Source of the DNA: Mycolicibacterium aubagnense
GTDB lineage: Bacteria > Actinomycetota > Actinomycetes > Mycobacteriales > Mycobacteriaceae
Direction of reading: 5' to 3'
Assembly (NCBI RefSeq): GCF_010730955.1
Contig: NZ_AP022577.1
Span: 3,968,001-4,032,000 of the forward strand
Length of the DNA: 64,000 nucleotides
Under the pieces are notes generated by a model, which was given only the letters and a program-made list of their open reading frames with translations, made no database searches and was not told the DNA's origin. Position numbers and translations under genes: made by a program. Below are positions 1-9,482 of this stretch, in pieces. Position 1 is the stretch's first letter. Every line of letters starts with the position of its first letter.

Positions 1-24
1 GCCGCTTGATCGTCGCGCGGCGGG

Positions 25-570
25 TCAGAACGCCTTCACACCCGCCGTCGAGACGAACATCCCGTGGCCTGTGCCGGCGTTGGTGAAGCGGGTGCCTTCG
101 GCTCCGGCGAGGATGGTCCAGCCCACTGCCGAATAGGTCTGGTAGTCGATGGTCACCGTCGGGATGGCCCCGAGATTGCCAACTACCCAAGACAATTCGC
201 CGGCTGCCGTGACCCGGACGCCGTTGGCCGACTCCCCGTTGACCTTCGGCGCGTTGGTGAAGGCCGACTCGCAGTCGACCTCCGCCTTGCTGAGCTGGCA
301 ACGGGTTTGGCCGGACTTGGTCGCGATGAAGACGTAGCCGTTCTGCGGTGCGAGGACCTGAGCGTTGGGCGGCACGGCGCTGGGGACCGGTATTGGGTTC
401 ACCGGAACCGGGCGGATCGCCTTCCCCGATGGCGTCGGTGTGCTTATGGCAGACGTTTCTCCGGAGGGCAGCCCTGACTTCGGGTTTCCGGGCATGGTGC
501 TGTCGCAGCCCGCGAGCAGCGCGGCTGTCAGCGCAGCGGTGGCAGACATGGTGAGCCGTGTGTGGTTCAT
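25..570 (-). CDS. Hypothetical lipoprotein
   Basis: This is a 181-residue exported protein. The N-terminus is a lipoprotein signal peptide: an Arg near the start, an Ala/Leu-rich core and the lipobox LLAGC with the acceptor Cys at residue 22. A Ser/Pro/Thr-rich linker (about residues 23-65) follows, then a globular part containing two Cys in a TRCQLSKAEVDCES segment, which suggests one disulfide. The ATG at 568-570 directly precedes the signal peptide. It is divergent from the sulfate-binding gene, with about 100 bp between them. I do not recognise the C-terminal domain. Similar small Cys-pair lipoproteins are common in mycobacteria, but no function can be assigned. It is probably anchored on the outer face of the cytoplasmic membrane. 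Confidence 0.75.
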   Translation of the reverse strand: MNHTRLTMSATAALTAALLAGCDSTMPGNPKSGLPSGETSAISTPTPSGKAIRPVPVNPIPVPSAVPPNAQVLAPQNGYVFIATKSGQTRCQLSKAEVDCESAFTNAPKVNGESANGVRVTAAGELSWVVGNLGAIPTVTIDYQTYSAVGWTILAGAEGTRFTNAGTGHGMFVSTAGVKAF

Positions 571-671
571 CGGCCATCAGGCTACGGGAGATCTGATCGC
601 GCTGATCCAGACCGCTGCCCCGGCGCGTCCTGCTGCTTAACGTCGAACCTCCGTAGTGAACAGAGGTGGCG

Positions 672-1721
672 ATGAGCAACAAACACATATCCCCGCTCGG
701 TTTGGTCGGCGTCGTCGCCATTGCGGTCGCCGGAGTTCTGATCGGGTTCAAGAACATTCACGGTCCGTCACCGGACGCACTGCTGAACGTGTCGTATGAC
801 CCGACGCGCGAGCTGTACGCGGCGCTGGATCCGCAGTTCGTCGCGCAGTACCGCAAGCAGTCCGGAGTCACTGTCGACATCGGTCAGTCGCACGGCGGGT
901 CCGGCCGGCAGGCGCGCAATGTCATCGACGGTACGTCGAAAGCCAGTGTGGTCTCACTGGCCTTGGTCAGTGACGTCGACAAGCTGGCCAAGCGTGGGCT
1001 GATCGCCAAGGACTGGCAGCACCGGCTGCCCAACAACTCGGTGCCGTACACCTCGACCATCGTGTTCGTGGTCCGCAAGGACAACCCGAAGAACATCCAT
1101 GACTGGCCTGATCTGGTCAAGGGCGACGTCTCGGTGGTGACCCCGGACCCGCATACCTCGGGTAACGGCAAGCTCAGCGTGCTGGCCGGGTGGGGCTCGG
1201 TGACGACCCGCGGTGGCTCCGAGGCAGCCGCCCACGACTACCTGGCGGCGTTGTTCAAGCACGTCGCCGTCGCCGATGAGGGCGCGCGCGGCGCTGCCAG
1301 CAGCTTCGCCGTGCAGAAGATCGGCGATGTGCACCTGACGTGGGAGAACGAAGCCATCCGGGAGGTGGCCGCGGCGCCCAATGAGCTGCAGATCGTCTAT
1401 CCACCAGTGAGCATCAGGGCCGAACCTGCGGTGGCCTGGGTAGACGCGAACGTGGCCGGCAAGAAGACCGAGGCCTACGCGAAGGCTTACCTGAACTACC
1501 TGTTCACCGACCCTGCCCAGGAAGTGATCGCACAGTACGGCTACCGCTCGATCAACCCGCAGATCCAGGCCAAGTACCGGGCCCAGTTGCCGGACCTCTC
1601 GCTGTTCCCGGTGTCCGCGATCGCCAAGGACTGGGACGACGCCGCCGAAAAATTCTTCGGCGACAACGGAATCATCGACACCATTCATATCCCTGCGCAG
1701 CGAACGGTGGTGGGATCGTGA
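672..1721 (+). CDS. Sulfate-binding protein (ABC-type solute-binding family)
   Basis: The protein (349 residues) belongs to the sulfate/thiosulfate-binding family (Sbp/CysP/SubI). After a hydrophobic N-terminal segment it shows family hallmarks: [13 protein letters not shown], the [11 protein letters not shown] anion-binding loop, and the [12 protein letters not shown] and [11 protein letters not shown] segments. The N-terminus is one TM segment (about residues 10-28) with no lipobox Cys, so it looks like an uncleaved anchor or a signal peptide. A GTG at 666 is in frame, but ATG 672 sits 5 nt after an AGAGG ribosome site and is preferred. Its stop overlaps the start of the SulP permease gene, so the two are translationally coupled. 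No ABC permease or ATPase gene is next to it, which is unusual for this family. Confidence 0.88.
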   Translation: MSNKHISPLGLVGVVAIAVAGVLIGFKNIHGPSPDALLNVSYDPTRELYAALDPQFVAQYRKQSGVTVDIGQSHGGSGRQARNVIDGTSKASVVSLALVSDVDKLAKRGLIAKDWQHRLPNNSVPYTSTIVFVVRKDNPKNIHDWPDLVKGDVSVVTPDPHTSGNGKLSVLAGWGSVTTRGGSEAAAHDYLAALFKHVAVADEGARGAASSFAVQKIGDVHLTWENEAIREVAAAPNELQIVYPPVSIRAEPAVAWVDANVAGKKTEAYAKAYLNYLFTDPAQEVIAQYGYRSINPQIQAKYRAQLPDLSLFPVSAIAKDWDDAAEKFFGDNGIIDTIHIPAQRTVVGS

Positions 1722-3475
1722 GCCTGCTTTCGAACCTGAAACTCAACTACGAGCGCACCCTCGCCCGGCGCGATCTGATCGCCGGCCTGACGGTCGCCGC
1801 CATCGCTCTGCCGCAGGGCATGGCCTATGCCTTGATAGCGGGTGTCGACCCCAAATACGGCGTCTTCTCCGCCATCGTGGTGACGCTCATCGCTTCGATA
1901 TTCGGTTCGTCGTCACACCTGATCAACGGACCCACCAGCGCCATCTCACTGCTGGTATTCAGCTCATTGGCGTTCATCGACCCGGAGAACCGCACCGAAC
2001 TGTTCGAGGCGCTGTTCTTGCTCGCGGTCCTGGTGGGCACCATTCAGATCCTGATCTCGGTGTTCAAACTCGGTGACCTGACTCGCTACATCTCCGAGTC
2101 GGTGATCGTCGGGTTCATGGCGGCAGCCGCGTTCTTGCTTGCTTTGGGCCAGTTGGGAAATGCGGTCGGCGTCAAGGACCGGGGCAGCGGCAACATGCAG
2201 GTGCTGTACCGCACCTACCTGACGCTGTTCCACGGCGACGCGATCAACTACCGAGCCGTGGTACTGAGCGTCACGGCTGTCGTCGCAGCCGTAGTGCTCC
2301 GAAAGTTGGTGCAGCGCTTCGGCTGGCCGCAGATCGACATGCTTGCCGTGTTGGTCATCGCAGCTCTGATCGCCTACTTCTCGGGCTGGTCGACACCCGG
2401 CCACGGGGGCAAGACCGCCGTGTCGATCACCGGAAAGATTCCCGCCAGCCTGCCCGACTTCCATATTCCGGTGGTGCATTGGGAGTGGCTGCCGCACCTG
2501 TCGCAGGGCGCGTTGGCGGTCGCTTTCATCGGCTTGATCGAGGCGCTGTCGATCGCGAAAGCCATTGCGCACCAGACACAGCAGAAGATCGACTACAACC
2601 GGCAGATTCTGGCGGAAGGGCTGGCCAACCTGACCGGTGGCTTCTTCCAGAGCCTGCCCGGTTCGGGCTCTCTGTCGCGATCGGCCATCAACTTCCAGGC
2701 CGGCGCGGCCACCCGGTTCTCCGGCGTCGTCGCGGCGGTGACTGTGGCCGGCGCGCTGCTGTTGTTCGCGCCACTGTTGAGCTACATCCCGAAGGCGGCA
2801 CTGGCCGGCCTGTTGCTGGTTACCGCGGTGCGTTTGGTCGACTTCCATCGACTGGTGCACACGGTCAAAGCGTCTCGCTACGACGCCGGTTTGGTGATCG
2901 TCACGGCAATCACCGGCGTGGTCATCGATCTGGACAAGGCGGTGCTACTCGGCGTTGCGCTCTCGATCCTGCTGTTCGTGCCGCGGGCCTCCAAGCTCAA
3001 GATCGCCGAGTTGGTGATCACGCCTGAGCGCGTGGTCCGGGAACGGGTCGGCGATGAGCCCGACAACCCGGCCATCCTGATCTACGACATCGAAGGAGAG
3101 TTGTTCTTCGGTGCCGCGCCGGAAATCGAGCGCGCGCTGGACGCCCTCACCGACCGGGTCAAGACCGAAGGAACCCAATTCGTGGTGCTCCGGCTCAAAC
3201 GGACCCGCAATCCCGACGCGGTCGGTATCGAGCGTATCGAGCGGTTCCTGCACGACCTGACCGAGCTGGGTGTCACCGTCCTGCTGGCCGGCGTTCGGCC
3301 CGACACCCTGGATGTCCTGGGCAACGTCGGGCTGCGTGACTGGTTCCCGGACGAGCGCATCTTCCCGGAAGAGGAGAAGGAGTTCTCGGCAACGCTCAAA
3401 GCGGTCCGCTACGCGGAGTCACGGCTGGTGCCCAGCGGCGTCAGCAGCAACGAGGAGTTGTACTACCTCGTCTGA
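1718..3475 (+). CDS. SulP family sulfate permease with STAS domain
   Basis: This 585-residue inner-membrane transporter is of the SulP/SLC26 type. The opening segment [20 protein letters not shown] is the SulP signature, followed by about 10-12 hydrophobic helices up to roughly residue 420. A cytoplasmic STAS domain follows (about 435-555, with [15 protein letters not shown] and later [13 protein letters not shown]). SulP proteins move sulfate, bicarbonate or related anions by secondary transport. The GTG start overlaps the stop of the sulfate-binding protein gene by 4 nt. That coupling argues for sulfate as substrate, although the usual SulP transporter needs no binding protein. The gene ends 14 bp from a convergent small secreted-protein gene, and I see no strong terminator between them. 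Confidence 0.92.
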   Translation: MSLLSNLKLNYERTLARRDLIAGLTVAAIALPQGMAYALIAGVDPKYGVFSAIVVTLIASIFGSSSHLINGPTSAISLLVFSSLAFIDPENRTELFEALFLLAVLVGTIQILISVFKLGDLTRYISESVIVGFMAAAAFLLALGQLGNAVGVKDRGSGNMQVLYRTYLTLFHGDAINYRAVVLSVTAVVAAVVLRKLVQRFGWPQIDMLAVLVIAALIAYFSGWSTPGHGGKTAVSITGKIPASLPDFHIPVVHWEWLPHLSQGALAVAFIGLIEALSIAKAIAHQTQQKIDYNRQILAEGLANLTGGFFQSLPGSGSLSRSAINFQAGAATRFSGVVAAVTVAGALLLFAPLLSYIPKAALAGLLLVTAVRLVDFHRLVHTVKASRYDAGLVIVTAITGVVIDLDKAVLLGVALSILLFVPRASKLKIAELVITPERVVRERVGDEPDNPAILIYDIEGELFFGAAPEIERALDALTDRVKTEGTQFVVLRLKRTRNPDAVGIERIERFLHDLTELGVTVLLAGVRPDTLDVLGNVGLRDWFPDERIFPEEEKEFSATLKAVRYAESRLVPSGVSSNEELYYLV

Positions 3476-3489
3476 GGCGAGGCCGGTTA

Positions 3490-3789
3490 CTACTGCGGAG
3501 GCAGTACCGGCGGTCGGCAGATGTTGTTGATCGGGTCCCACCACGCGCCGTCACGGCAGTCGAGTGGCGTCGTCGAGACCGGCGGTCGGCAGCTGTTGAT
3601 GTTGGGGTCCCACCAGCCACCGGGACAGTTCTGTACGAGCGGGGCCTGACACCGGTTCTGCACGGGATCCCACCAGGTGCCGTTGTCACAGTCCGCATGG
3701 CTGACGGCCGGTGTGATCGCCGCGGTGAGGGCCATGGGCGCCAAGGTGGCCGCGGCGATGACGGCGGCACGCTGCAGAGACTTGTGCAT
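3490..3789 (-). CDS. Small secreted protein with three WWDP/Cys repeats
   Basis: A 99-residue exported protein. Residues 1-32 form a signal peptide ending near SHA. The mature part is almost entirely three copies of a short module: C34-x4-WWDP-x4-C47, C55-x3-WWDP-x4-C67 and C78-x4-WWDP-x4-C91, each followed by a Pro-containing spacer. Six cysteines paired within modules would give three small disulfide loops presenting a Trp-Trp-Asp-Pro face. I do not recognise a named family and propose no activity; aromatic, disulfide-pinned repeats of this kind often bind glycans or other proteins (inference). It lies between the SulP gene (convergent) and another small secreted Cys protein on the same strand. 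Confidence 0.75.
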   Translation of the reverse strand: MHKSLQRAAVIAAATLAPMALTAAITPAVSHADCDNGTWWDPVQNRCQAPLVQNCPGGWWDPNINSCRPPVSTTPLDCRDGAWWDPINNICRPPVLPPQ

Positions 3790-3808
3790 GCCGTCAGCCT
3801 AAAGGGCT

Positions 3809-4081
3809 TCAGTTACAAGGCAAGTCGCCCGGCGTGTAGTAGGGCACCCCGGCCGGGGTGTAGCACGGTGGCCGGCCCGTGGCGGCCTGGGCGGCCGCGT
3901 CCTCCGGCGCCGCGACCGCCGCCGCCACCGCGGCGTCGCCCGCGATATTCGTACAGCCGCCCGCACTGACGTGGCGGCCCCCGACACTGCCGCACACGTC
4001 GGCGTGTGCGGCCGGAGTGCTGACGGCCGGCACCGCCGCGGACGCGAGCAGGAACAGCACTGCAGCTGCGGTCTTCTTCAT
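3809..4081 (-). CDS. Small secreted Cys-containing protein
   Basis: A 90-residue protein with a clear signal peptide (MKKTAAAVLFLLASAAVPAVS, cleavage near AHA at residue 27). The mature part has four Cys: a DVCGSVGG...GGCTN pair, then a pair in a Pro/Tyr/Thr tail (RPPCYTPAG and DLPCN). An Ala-rich stretch separates the pairs. The start ATG at 4079-4081 fits the signal peptide exactly. It is followed on the same strand by the WWDP-repeat gene 19 bp downstream, so the two may be cotranscribed. I do not recognise the family beyond a mycobacterial small secreted protein. Confidence 0.65.
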   Translation of the reverse strand: MKKTAAAVLFLLASAAVPAVSTPAAHADVCGSVGGRHVSAGGCTNIAGDAAVAAAVAAPEDAAAQAATGRPPCYTPAGVPYYTPGDLPCN

Positions 4082-4114
4082 GCGACGATTATTGACGAAT
4101 GTGTCAGGTCTGTC

Positions 4115-6961
4115 TCAGCTTTTCTGGTACCCGCCGTCGTCCATGCGGGTGAAGTAGCGGCCCGGGGGCGGCAGCGGATCGCGCCGCAGCGGGCCGGCGA
4201 CGGGGCGGTGCCACGGTGTCATCGGCAACTCATCGACAACACGGACGAATGCGGGCCGTTCCTCGCCAGGCAGGTTCGCGAGCGCCTCGTCCAAGTCGGC
4301 GGCGGAGATGTCCTGGCCTTCGACCAGTGACAGTGCCGCGACAGCCACCTCGTTGTCGTCGGAAGTGACTCCATACGTGTGCACCAGGTCGACGTTGGGT
4401 AGCTTCCCGATGGCTGCGGTGATCGGCAAGGAGGCCACGATCCCGTCGGCGGTGTGGATCTGGGTGTCGACGGAGTCGATCAGCCAGTAATCCCCATCAC
4501 CGTCCCGGCTGACGAGGCTGCCACTGGAGAACCAGGCGTCACCGGCCTCGAACAGGTTGCGCAGTGGCGGCGCCGACGCGGTGGTCGCGGAACTGATCTT
4601 CACCAACAGCAGGCCCGTTTCGTCGTCGGCGCAGCGGATCGCGTAACCGTCCGCGCCCGAAACAACTTGCTGCGCTTCCGGATCCCACCGCACGACCTCG
4701 ACGGTCGCACTACCCGGCAGGGGCCGGCCCAGCGATCCCGGCTTGGCCGGGTTGACGTTGGCCAGGATGGCCTCGCCCTCGCTGGTGGACCAGAAGTCGA
4801 GGACACCGGCCGGGGCGAACCGGTCGAGGACCCGGCGCCACAGGCCGCGAGGCATACCGGAGCCGACGAACAGCCGGACCGAGTGGTTGCGCTCGGCGGG
4901 CTGCGGGGCGGCGTTGACCAGCGGCCGCAGCTGCGCCCAGGTGTAGCAGACGATGGTCACGCCGTACCGGCGCACTTCCGTCCAGAATGTCGTCGGGTCC
5001 AGGTCGGTGGCCATCGCCAGTCGGCTGCCGCCCGCGACCGCACCGCCGATGCCCGTCAGCAGGCCGGAGGTGTGGTAGATCGGGTTGATGCAGTAGACGG
5101 TGTCGGAGTTGTTCAGCGTCGCCGACGTCGCGGTGCCGTACGCCGACAAACCGAAGCGGCCGTTGGTGACTCGGATGGGGCGCGGGTCGTCATCCGGGCC
5201 GCCGAAGAAGATGAACGCGAGCTCACCGGCACGGCCCGGGTTCGGGCGGTACCAGTCCGGGATGCGCACCGCGTTGGTCTCGCCGATCTCCAGCGCGGTC
5301 AGGGTGCGGTCCCGATTGAGGTAGGGCGTGTCGAGCAGGAAGGTGTGCAGCGGTCGGCCGGCGAAATCGGCCTCGGAATGTTCGGGGTCGGCGATGACGC
5401 GGTTGACCTTGCCGAGTTCGACCTCGCGCGCCGTGTCGGCGCCGGGGCGCAGCATCACGGCCACCGCGCCGACGCGGTTGAGCGCCGTCACGACCGCCAG
5501 TGCCGACGGGCGCGTACCCATCAACACACCGACGTGTTCACCGGCACGCACGCCCGCGGCGAGCAGACCGCGGACCACCGCGTCGATGCGCACCTTGTTC
5601 TCGCCGTAGGTGTAGCTGCGGTCCTCGTACATGAAGCTGACGTCGTCGGGCGCGTGCTGGGCCTGCTCATCGAACAAGAGCGCCAACGAGATTCGCGTGT
5701 TCGCGTCCAGTCTCCGGATGCGCGCCAGCCGGGGCATCTGGCGCGACACCGTGCCGAACATGCCGCGGACGTCCCCGACCGAACGTGCGACGGAGCCGGC
5801 GACCATGCGGCCGGCGTCGATCAGTGTCTGGACACCCTCGCCCGGCCCTGCCGGCGCCGGCTCGGCGGCGGTGGTCATTGCGTCGACCTTGGTGACGTGC
5901 TCCGGCAGCGGGCTCTTGCCCTCGGCGTACCGCATCCAGTCGGCCACCAACGGCCAGGTGTGCGACGTCGCGGTACTGCCCACGACCAGCCCGAAATGCC
6001 CTGCGTGCAGGGTGCTTTCGAAGATCTCCGCGCGCGGCGCAGCGCCCAGGATCCCGCGCACCGAGGCCGGCGGGGCGATCTCGTCGACATCTCCGACGAA
6101 CGCCAGAATCGGCGACGTGATGTCGGCGAGCGTCACCGGCCGCCCGGCGATGCTGAATCCGCCCGTCAACATCCGGTTGTGAACGAGGAACTGCTGCAGG
6201 AACTCGGCGAGCGCCGGGCCGGGCCACGCCACCCAGCCGTCGTTCATCAGGTAGCGGCGCTGCCCTTCGCGGGGCAGCAGGGCGTCGCGGTCGTGCAGTG
6301 CGAACAGGAACTGCAGCTGGCCCGTCACCGCTTTCACCGGATCGAGTAGCTGGAAGCCCAGCCGGGTCGCCCAGCCCGGCACGGACCGACCTCGCAGGAC
6401 GTTCTCCATGACGAAACCCATGCCGGGTATGGCGATTTCTGCGGGGACCCCCATCGGGGCGGTCTTGCTCAGGTCCACCGGGCTGCCGAAGGTGATGACG
6501 CTGGCGATGCCGACGCTCCGCCGGTACGCCGAGGCCTGGTAGCAGAACATGCCGCCCTGCGAATAGCCGGCGAGGTGCACGTCGCCCCCGGTGAGGGCGC
6601 ACATCTCGTCGATGGCCGCGTCCACTGCCAGCACGTGATCAGCCAGGTTGCGCTCCAGGCCGCCGGCTTCCTTCTCCGGCGAGCCGAAGTCGATGGTCCA
6701 TGGGTCGATGCCGTGCTCGATGAGCGTGCGCACGCCGCTGGCCTGCGGCGACACGTCGAACACATCGGCCGTCAGCATCAGCGGCGGCACCAGCAGCACC
6801 TGGGGGCGGCCTTTCTCGCCGCTGGTCCGGTACCGCCGTAGTTTGTGGATCCGGCCCTGGGCGACGACGTCGTACGGCGACGGCTCTTCGCCCGTCTCGA
6901 GTCCGCCATAGCGGGCCACTTCCAGCCAGTTGCGAGTCGTCGCCACAACCCTGTCGAACAT
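4115..6961 (-). CDS. Alpha/beta hydrolase fused to acyl-CoA-synthetase-like domain
   Basis: A 948-residue two-domain protein. Residues 1-350 are an alpha/beta hydrolase of the PHA-synthase/depolymerase-like group, with nucleophile motif GYSQGG (Ser near 134), acid in VGDVDEIAP and His in HAGHFGL. Residues about 400-945 have the fold of an AMP-binding acyl-CoA synthetase (FadD-like), starting at RISLALLFDEQAQHAPD. Key adenylation motifs are eroded: the P-loop reads FIFFGGPDDDPRPIR instead of a Thr/Ser/Gly-rich loop ending in Pro-Lys, the usual hinge Arg/Lys region reads LIDSVDTQI, and the C-terminal Lys site reads TPWHRPVAG. An AAAGGGCGGG ribosome site precedes ATG 6961. It is the last gene of a minus-strand run with a BVMO and two hydrolases. 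The hydrolase half may be active while the synthetase half may bind rather than activate acyl groups (inference). Confidence 0.85.
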   Translation of the reverse strand: MFDRVVATTRNWLEVARYGGLETGEEPSPYDVVAQGRIHKLRRYRTSGEKGRPQVLLVPPLMLTADVFDVSPQASGVRTLIEHGIDPWTIDFGSPEKEAGGLERNLADHVLAVDAAIDEMCALTGGDVHLAGYSQGGMFCYQASAYRRSVGIASVITFGSPVDLSKTAPMGVPAEIAIPGMGFVMENVLRGRSVPGWATRLGFQLLDPVKAVTGQLQFLFALHDRDALLPREGQRRYLMNDGWVAWPGPALAEFLQQFLVHNRMLTGGFSIAGRPVTLADITSPILAFVGDVDEIAPPASVRGILGAAPRAEIFESTLHAGHFGLVVGSTATSHTWPLVADWMRYAEGKSPLPEHVTKVDAMTTAAEPAPAGPGEGVQTLIDAGRMVAGSVARSVGDVRGMFGTVSRQMPRLARIRRLDANTRISLALLFDEQAQHAPDDVSFMYEDRSYTYGENKVRIDAVVRGLLAAGVRAGEHVGVLMGTRPSALAVVTALNRVGAVAVMLRPGADTAREVELGKVNRVIADPEHSEADFAGRPLHTFLLDTPYLNRDRTLTALEIGETNAVRIPDWYRPNPGRAGELAFIFFGGPDDDPRPIRVTNGRFGLSAYGTATSATLNNSDTVYCINPIYHTSGLLTGIGGAVAGGSRLAMATDLDPTTFWTEVRRYGVTIVCYTWAQLRPLVNAAPQPAERNHSVRLFVGSGMPRGLWRRVLDRFAPAGVLDFWSTSEGEAILANVNPAKPGSLGRPLPGSATVEVVRWDPEAQQVVSGADGYAIRCADDETGLLLVKISSATTASAPPLRNLFEAGDAWFSSGSLVSRDGDGDYWLIDSVDTQIHTADGIVASLPITAAIGKLPNVDLVHTYGVTSDDNEVAVAALSLVEGQDISAADLDEALANLPGEERPAFVRVVDELPMTPWHRPVAGPLRRDPLPPPGRYFTRMDDGGYQKS

Positions 6962-7014
6962 TCAGCCCGCCCTTTCGATCAACACTCGGTGCAGATCATG
7001 CCAAGCCGATGCGT

Positions 7015-7992
7015 TCACCACGGCAGTTTGACCGCCAGTCTGGGTGTCGGCGGGTTCGTCGACCGCAAATGCACGTCGGTCGACCGGATCGGATCGAGGA
7101 CGCGGGTCAGGAAGGTGATTTCGTCGGCGAGGGCCGCCTCGTGGCACGGGCCGGAGTAGAAGTCGAAATGGTCGGCCGGGTATTCGCACAGATGGGCCAG
7201 GTACCCCGCTTTCTTGGCGGCGCGGCGGGCGGCCTCCGGTGGCGCGATGAGGTCGTTGGTGCCGACCTGGACGAGCAGCGGGCACTCCAGCTGACTGGCG
7301 TGGACGGTCGGTCGGTTGAACGCGATCTCCAGCACCGTGCGAGCGGTGAATTCGTTGCGCCAGGTCGGGCCGGCCATGGCCACGTACGCCTCTTCGGCGC
7401 CGGGCGTGGTGAGCACCGCGGTGTCGCCGTGCTGCCCGGTCAGCGGCAGGTTGTGCGGTCGGCGGCCGAGGCGCGCTCCTACGGCATCGAGCACTCCGTG
7501 GGCGACCAGGCGGGCCAGCGGCCCGGCTCCGGCCTCGTGATACCCCTGCACCAGCGCGGCCAGGCCATCCGTCGCGGGGCACAGCGACACCACCGCGGCC
7601 ACCCTCTGGTCTTCGGCGGCGACGGCGATGACGTGCCCTCCCGAATATGAGGTGCCCCACAACGCGATGCGGTCGCGGTCGACGCCCGGCAGGTTCCGGG
7701 CGGCGTCGATGGCGGCGTGGTAGTCCTGACGTTGCTTCCGAACCGAGATATATTGGCGCGGTTCGCCTTCCGAATCGCCGAAGCCGCGGTAGTCGAACAC
7801 CACCACGTCCATCCCGGCGGCGGCGAACGGCTCCGCGAACGCCATCAGCCCCGAGTCGCGGGTCCCGCCGAAGCCGTGGGCCATGACCACGCACGGGCGT
7901 CCCGTCTGTCCGGCCAGTGTGTCACTCTCGGCGGTCAGATGCCAAGCGGCACAACGCTCACCGTGGCTGATGAAAAAGAAGTCGGTTTTCAT
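7015..7992 (-). CDS. Alpha/beta hydrolase
   Basis: A 325-residue cytoplasmic hydrolase of the dienelactone-hydrolase/S33-like type. Visible motifs: oxyanion region VVMAHGFGGTRDSGL, nucleophile elbow WGTSYSGGH, acidic residue in VGTNDLIAPP and catalytic His in ADHFDFYSG. No signal peptide is present. The start is ATG 7990-7992 (MKTDFFFISHG). It lies 14 bp after the Baeyer-Villiger monooxygenase stop and 53 bp before the hydrolase/synthetase fusion, all on one strand, so an operon is likely. A plausible job is cleaving the ester or lactone made by the monooxygenase (inference from context; the substrate is unknown). Confidence 0.85.
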   Translation of the reverse strand: MKTDFFFISHGERCAAWHLTAESDTLAGQTGRPCVVMAHGFGGTRDSGLMAFAEPFAAAGMDVVVFDYRGFGDSEGEPRQYISVRKQRQDYHAAIDAARNLPGVDRDRIALWGTSYSGGHVIAVAAEDQRVAAVVSLCPATDGLAALVQGYHEAGAGPLARLVAHGVLDAVGARLGRRPHNLPLTGQHGDTAVLTTPGAEEAYVAMAGPTWRNEFTARTVLEIAFNRPTVHASQLECPLLVQVGTNDLIAPPEAARRAAKKAGYLAHLCEYPADHFDFYSGPCHEAALADEITFLTRVLDPIRSTDVHLRSTNPPTPRLAVKLPW

Positions 7993-8006
7993 GGTTGCTC
8001 TCTCGG

Positions 8007-9482
8007 TCAGACCACGGACAGTGGTGCGGCGGCAGGCGTGAAGACCAGGGCGGGGTCCTCGATGGGCCCGTTGTGTAGCCGTTCCTGATCCATTTCGTAG
8101 GCGTGCTTGAAGGCCCACGGGCCGTAGGTGCCGCCGCGCGGGAACTTCGCGACGGCCCGCTGCACGTACCCGGAGGTCATGTCCAACAACGGAACTCGTG
8201 CCATGGTCCCGTCTTCCAGTACCGGGACCACCTTGCCGTAGCCATGCTCGTCCATGTAGTCGAGCATCCGGCAGAAGTGCTCGCACACCAGATCGACCTT
8301 CAACGTCCAGGCGATGTTGGTGTAGCCGACCGCGAACGCGAAATTGGGTACCCCGGAGAGCATCATCGCCTTGTAGACGGTGAGGTCGGGGAGATGGAGC
8401 AGGTGCCCGTCGACGCTCAGGGTGATCTTGCCGAACGGCGTCATGTTCAGGCCGGTCGCCGAGATGATGATGTCGGCGGCCAGTTCCTGCCCGGATTTCA
8501 GCAGGATGCCGTGCTTGGTGAACCGTTCGATGTGGTCGGTGACGATCGAGGCCTTGCCTGACGAGACCATCTTGAACAGGTCGCCGTCGGGCACCATGGC
8601 CAGGCGTTGCTGCCACGGGTTGTATGTGGGGGTGAAGTGCGTGTCGACATCGAAGTTCTTGGGCAGCTGCCGAGCCACGTTGGCGATCAACAGTTTTCGC
8701 ATCAGCTTTGGGTAGCGCATGCACATCTTGAACAGTCCGCGGTTCAGTGCGATGTTCTTGCGCCGCACGATCTGGTACGCCCGCTCATGGCCGAGCAGTT
8801 TGTTGAGCACGTTGGCGATCGGGTCGGACGCCGGTATCGAGAACACGTAGCTCGGGGAGCGCTGCAGCATGGTGACGTGTGCCGCCTTGTCGGCCATGTT
8901 CGGGATCAGTGTGACGGCGGTGGCGCCACTGCCGATGACGACGACATTCTTGCCGGTGTAGTCCAGATCCTTCGGCCAGAGTTGTGGGTGGATCACCGGA
9001 CCCTCGAAATCCTCGCGGCCGGGGAAATCGGGGAGGTACGGATTCTCGTAATCGTAGTACCCGGTGCCGAGGAACAGGAAGCGTGAGGTGAAGGTCTCGG
9101 TCTGTCCGTCGTGCGTGGTGGTGACGGTCCAAAGTGCTTGCCGGGAATCGAAATTCGCCGAATCCACGTGGTAGCCGAATCGGATGTGGCCGGCGAGGCC
9201 GTTCTCATCGACGGCCTGCTGCAGATAGTCCAGGATGATGTGCCCGTCGGCGATGGACTTGCGGTGCGTCCACGGCTTGAAGCCGAAGCCGAAGGTCGGC
9301 ATATCCGAGTCGGACCGGATGCCCGGATACTGATGCAGGCTCCAGGTGCCGCCGATCGCGTCTCGTCCCTCCAGCACCACGAACGACGTACCCGGCCGAA
9401 AAGTCTTGAGGTGATAGGCCATTCCGATGCCGGAAATCCCGGCGCCGACGACCAGGACGTCGATGGGAGCGGTGGTTGTCAT
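8007..9482 (-). CDS. EthA/MymA-like Baeyer-Villiger monooxygenase
   Basis: A 491-residue flavoprotein. It has an FAD Rossmann motif VGAGISG (residues 12-18), the Baeyer-Villiger fingerprint FEGPVIHPQLWP (159-170, matching FxGxxxHxxxWP) and an NADPH Rossmann motif VVIGSGATAV just after it. Length and sequence pattern closely resemble the M. tuberculosis monooxygenases EthA and MymA. Such enzymes insert oxygen into ketones or oxidise thioethers and thioamides using NADPH and O2. A GTG at 9486-9488 is in frame, but it lies inside the AAAGGAG ribosome site of ATG 9480-9482, which I therefore choose. The neighbouring hydrolases could cleave the ester product. It could activate thioamide drugs as EthA does, but that cannot be read from sequence. 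Confidence 0.92.
   Translation of the reverse strand: MTTTAPIDVLVVGAGISGIGMAYHLKTFRPGTSFVVLEGRDAIGGTWSLHQYPGIRSDSDMPTFGFGFKPWTHRKSIADGHIILDYLQQAVDENGLAGHIRFGYHVDSANFDSRQALWTVTTTHDGQTETFTSRFLFLGTGYYDYENPYLPDFPGREDFEGPVIHPQLWPKDLDYTGKNVVVIGSGATAVTLIPNMADKAAHVTMLQRSPSYVFSIPASDPIANVLNKLLGHERAYQIVRRKNIALNRGLFKMCMRYPKLMRKLLIANVARQLPKNFDVDTHFTPTYNPWQQRLAMVPDGDLFKMVSSGKASIVTDHIERFTKHGILLKSGQELAADIIISATGLNMTPFGKITLSVDGHLLHLPDLTVYKAMMLSGVPNFAFAVGYTNIAWTLKVDLVCEHFCRMLDYMDEHGYGKVVPVLEDGTMARVPLLDMTSGYVQRAVAKFPRGGTYGPWAFKHAYEMDQERLHNGPIEDPALVFTPAAAPLSVV

Noticed and set aside
4454..6349. Long plus-strand open frame opposite the hydrolase/synthetase fusion
   Set aside because: His/Arg/Gly-rich translation without domains. 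The minus strand has intact domain motifs over the full length.
7015..8724. Extending the alpha/beta hydrolase into the BVMO gene
   Set aside because: The extra 244 codons are antisense-frame shadow of the BVMO, and ATG 7992 starts the normal hydrolase fold.
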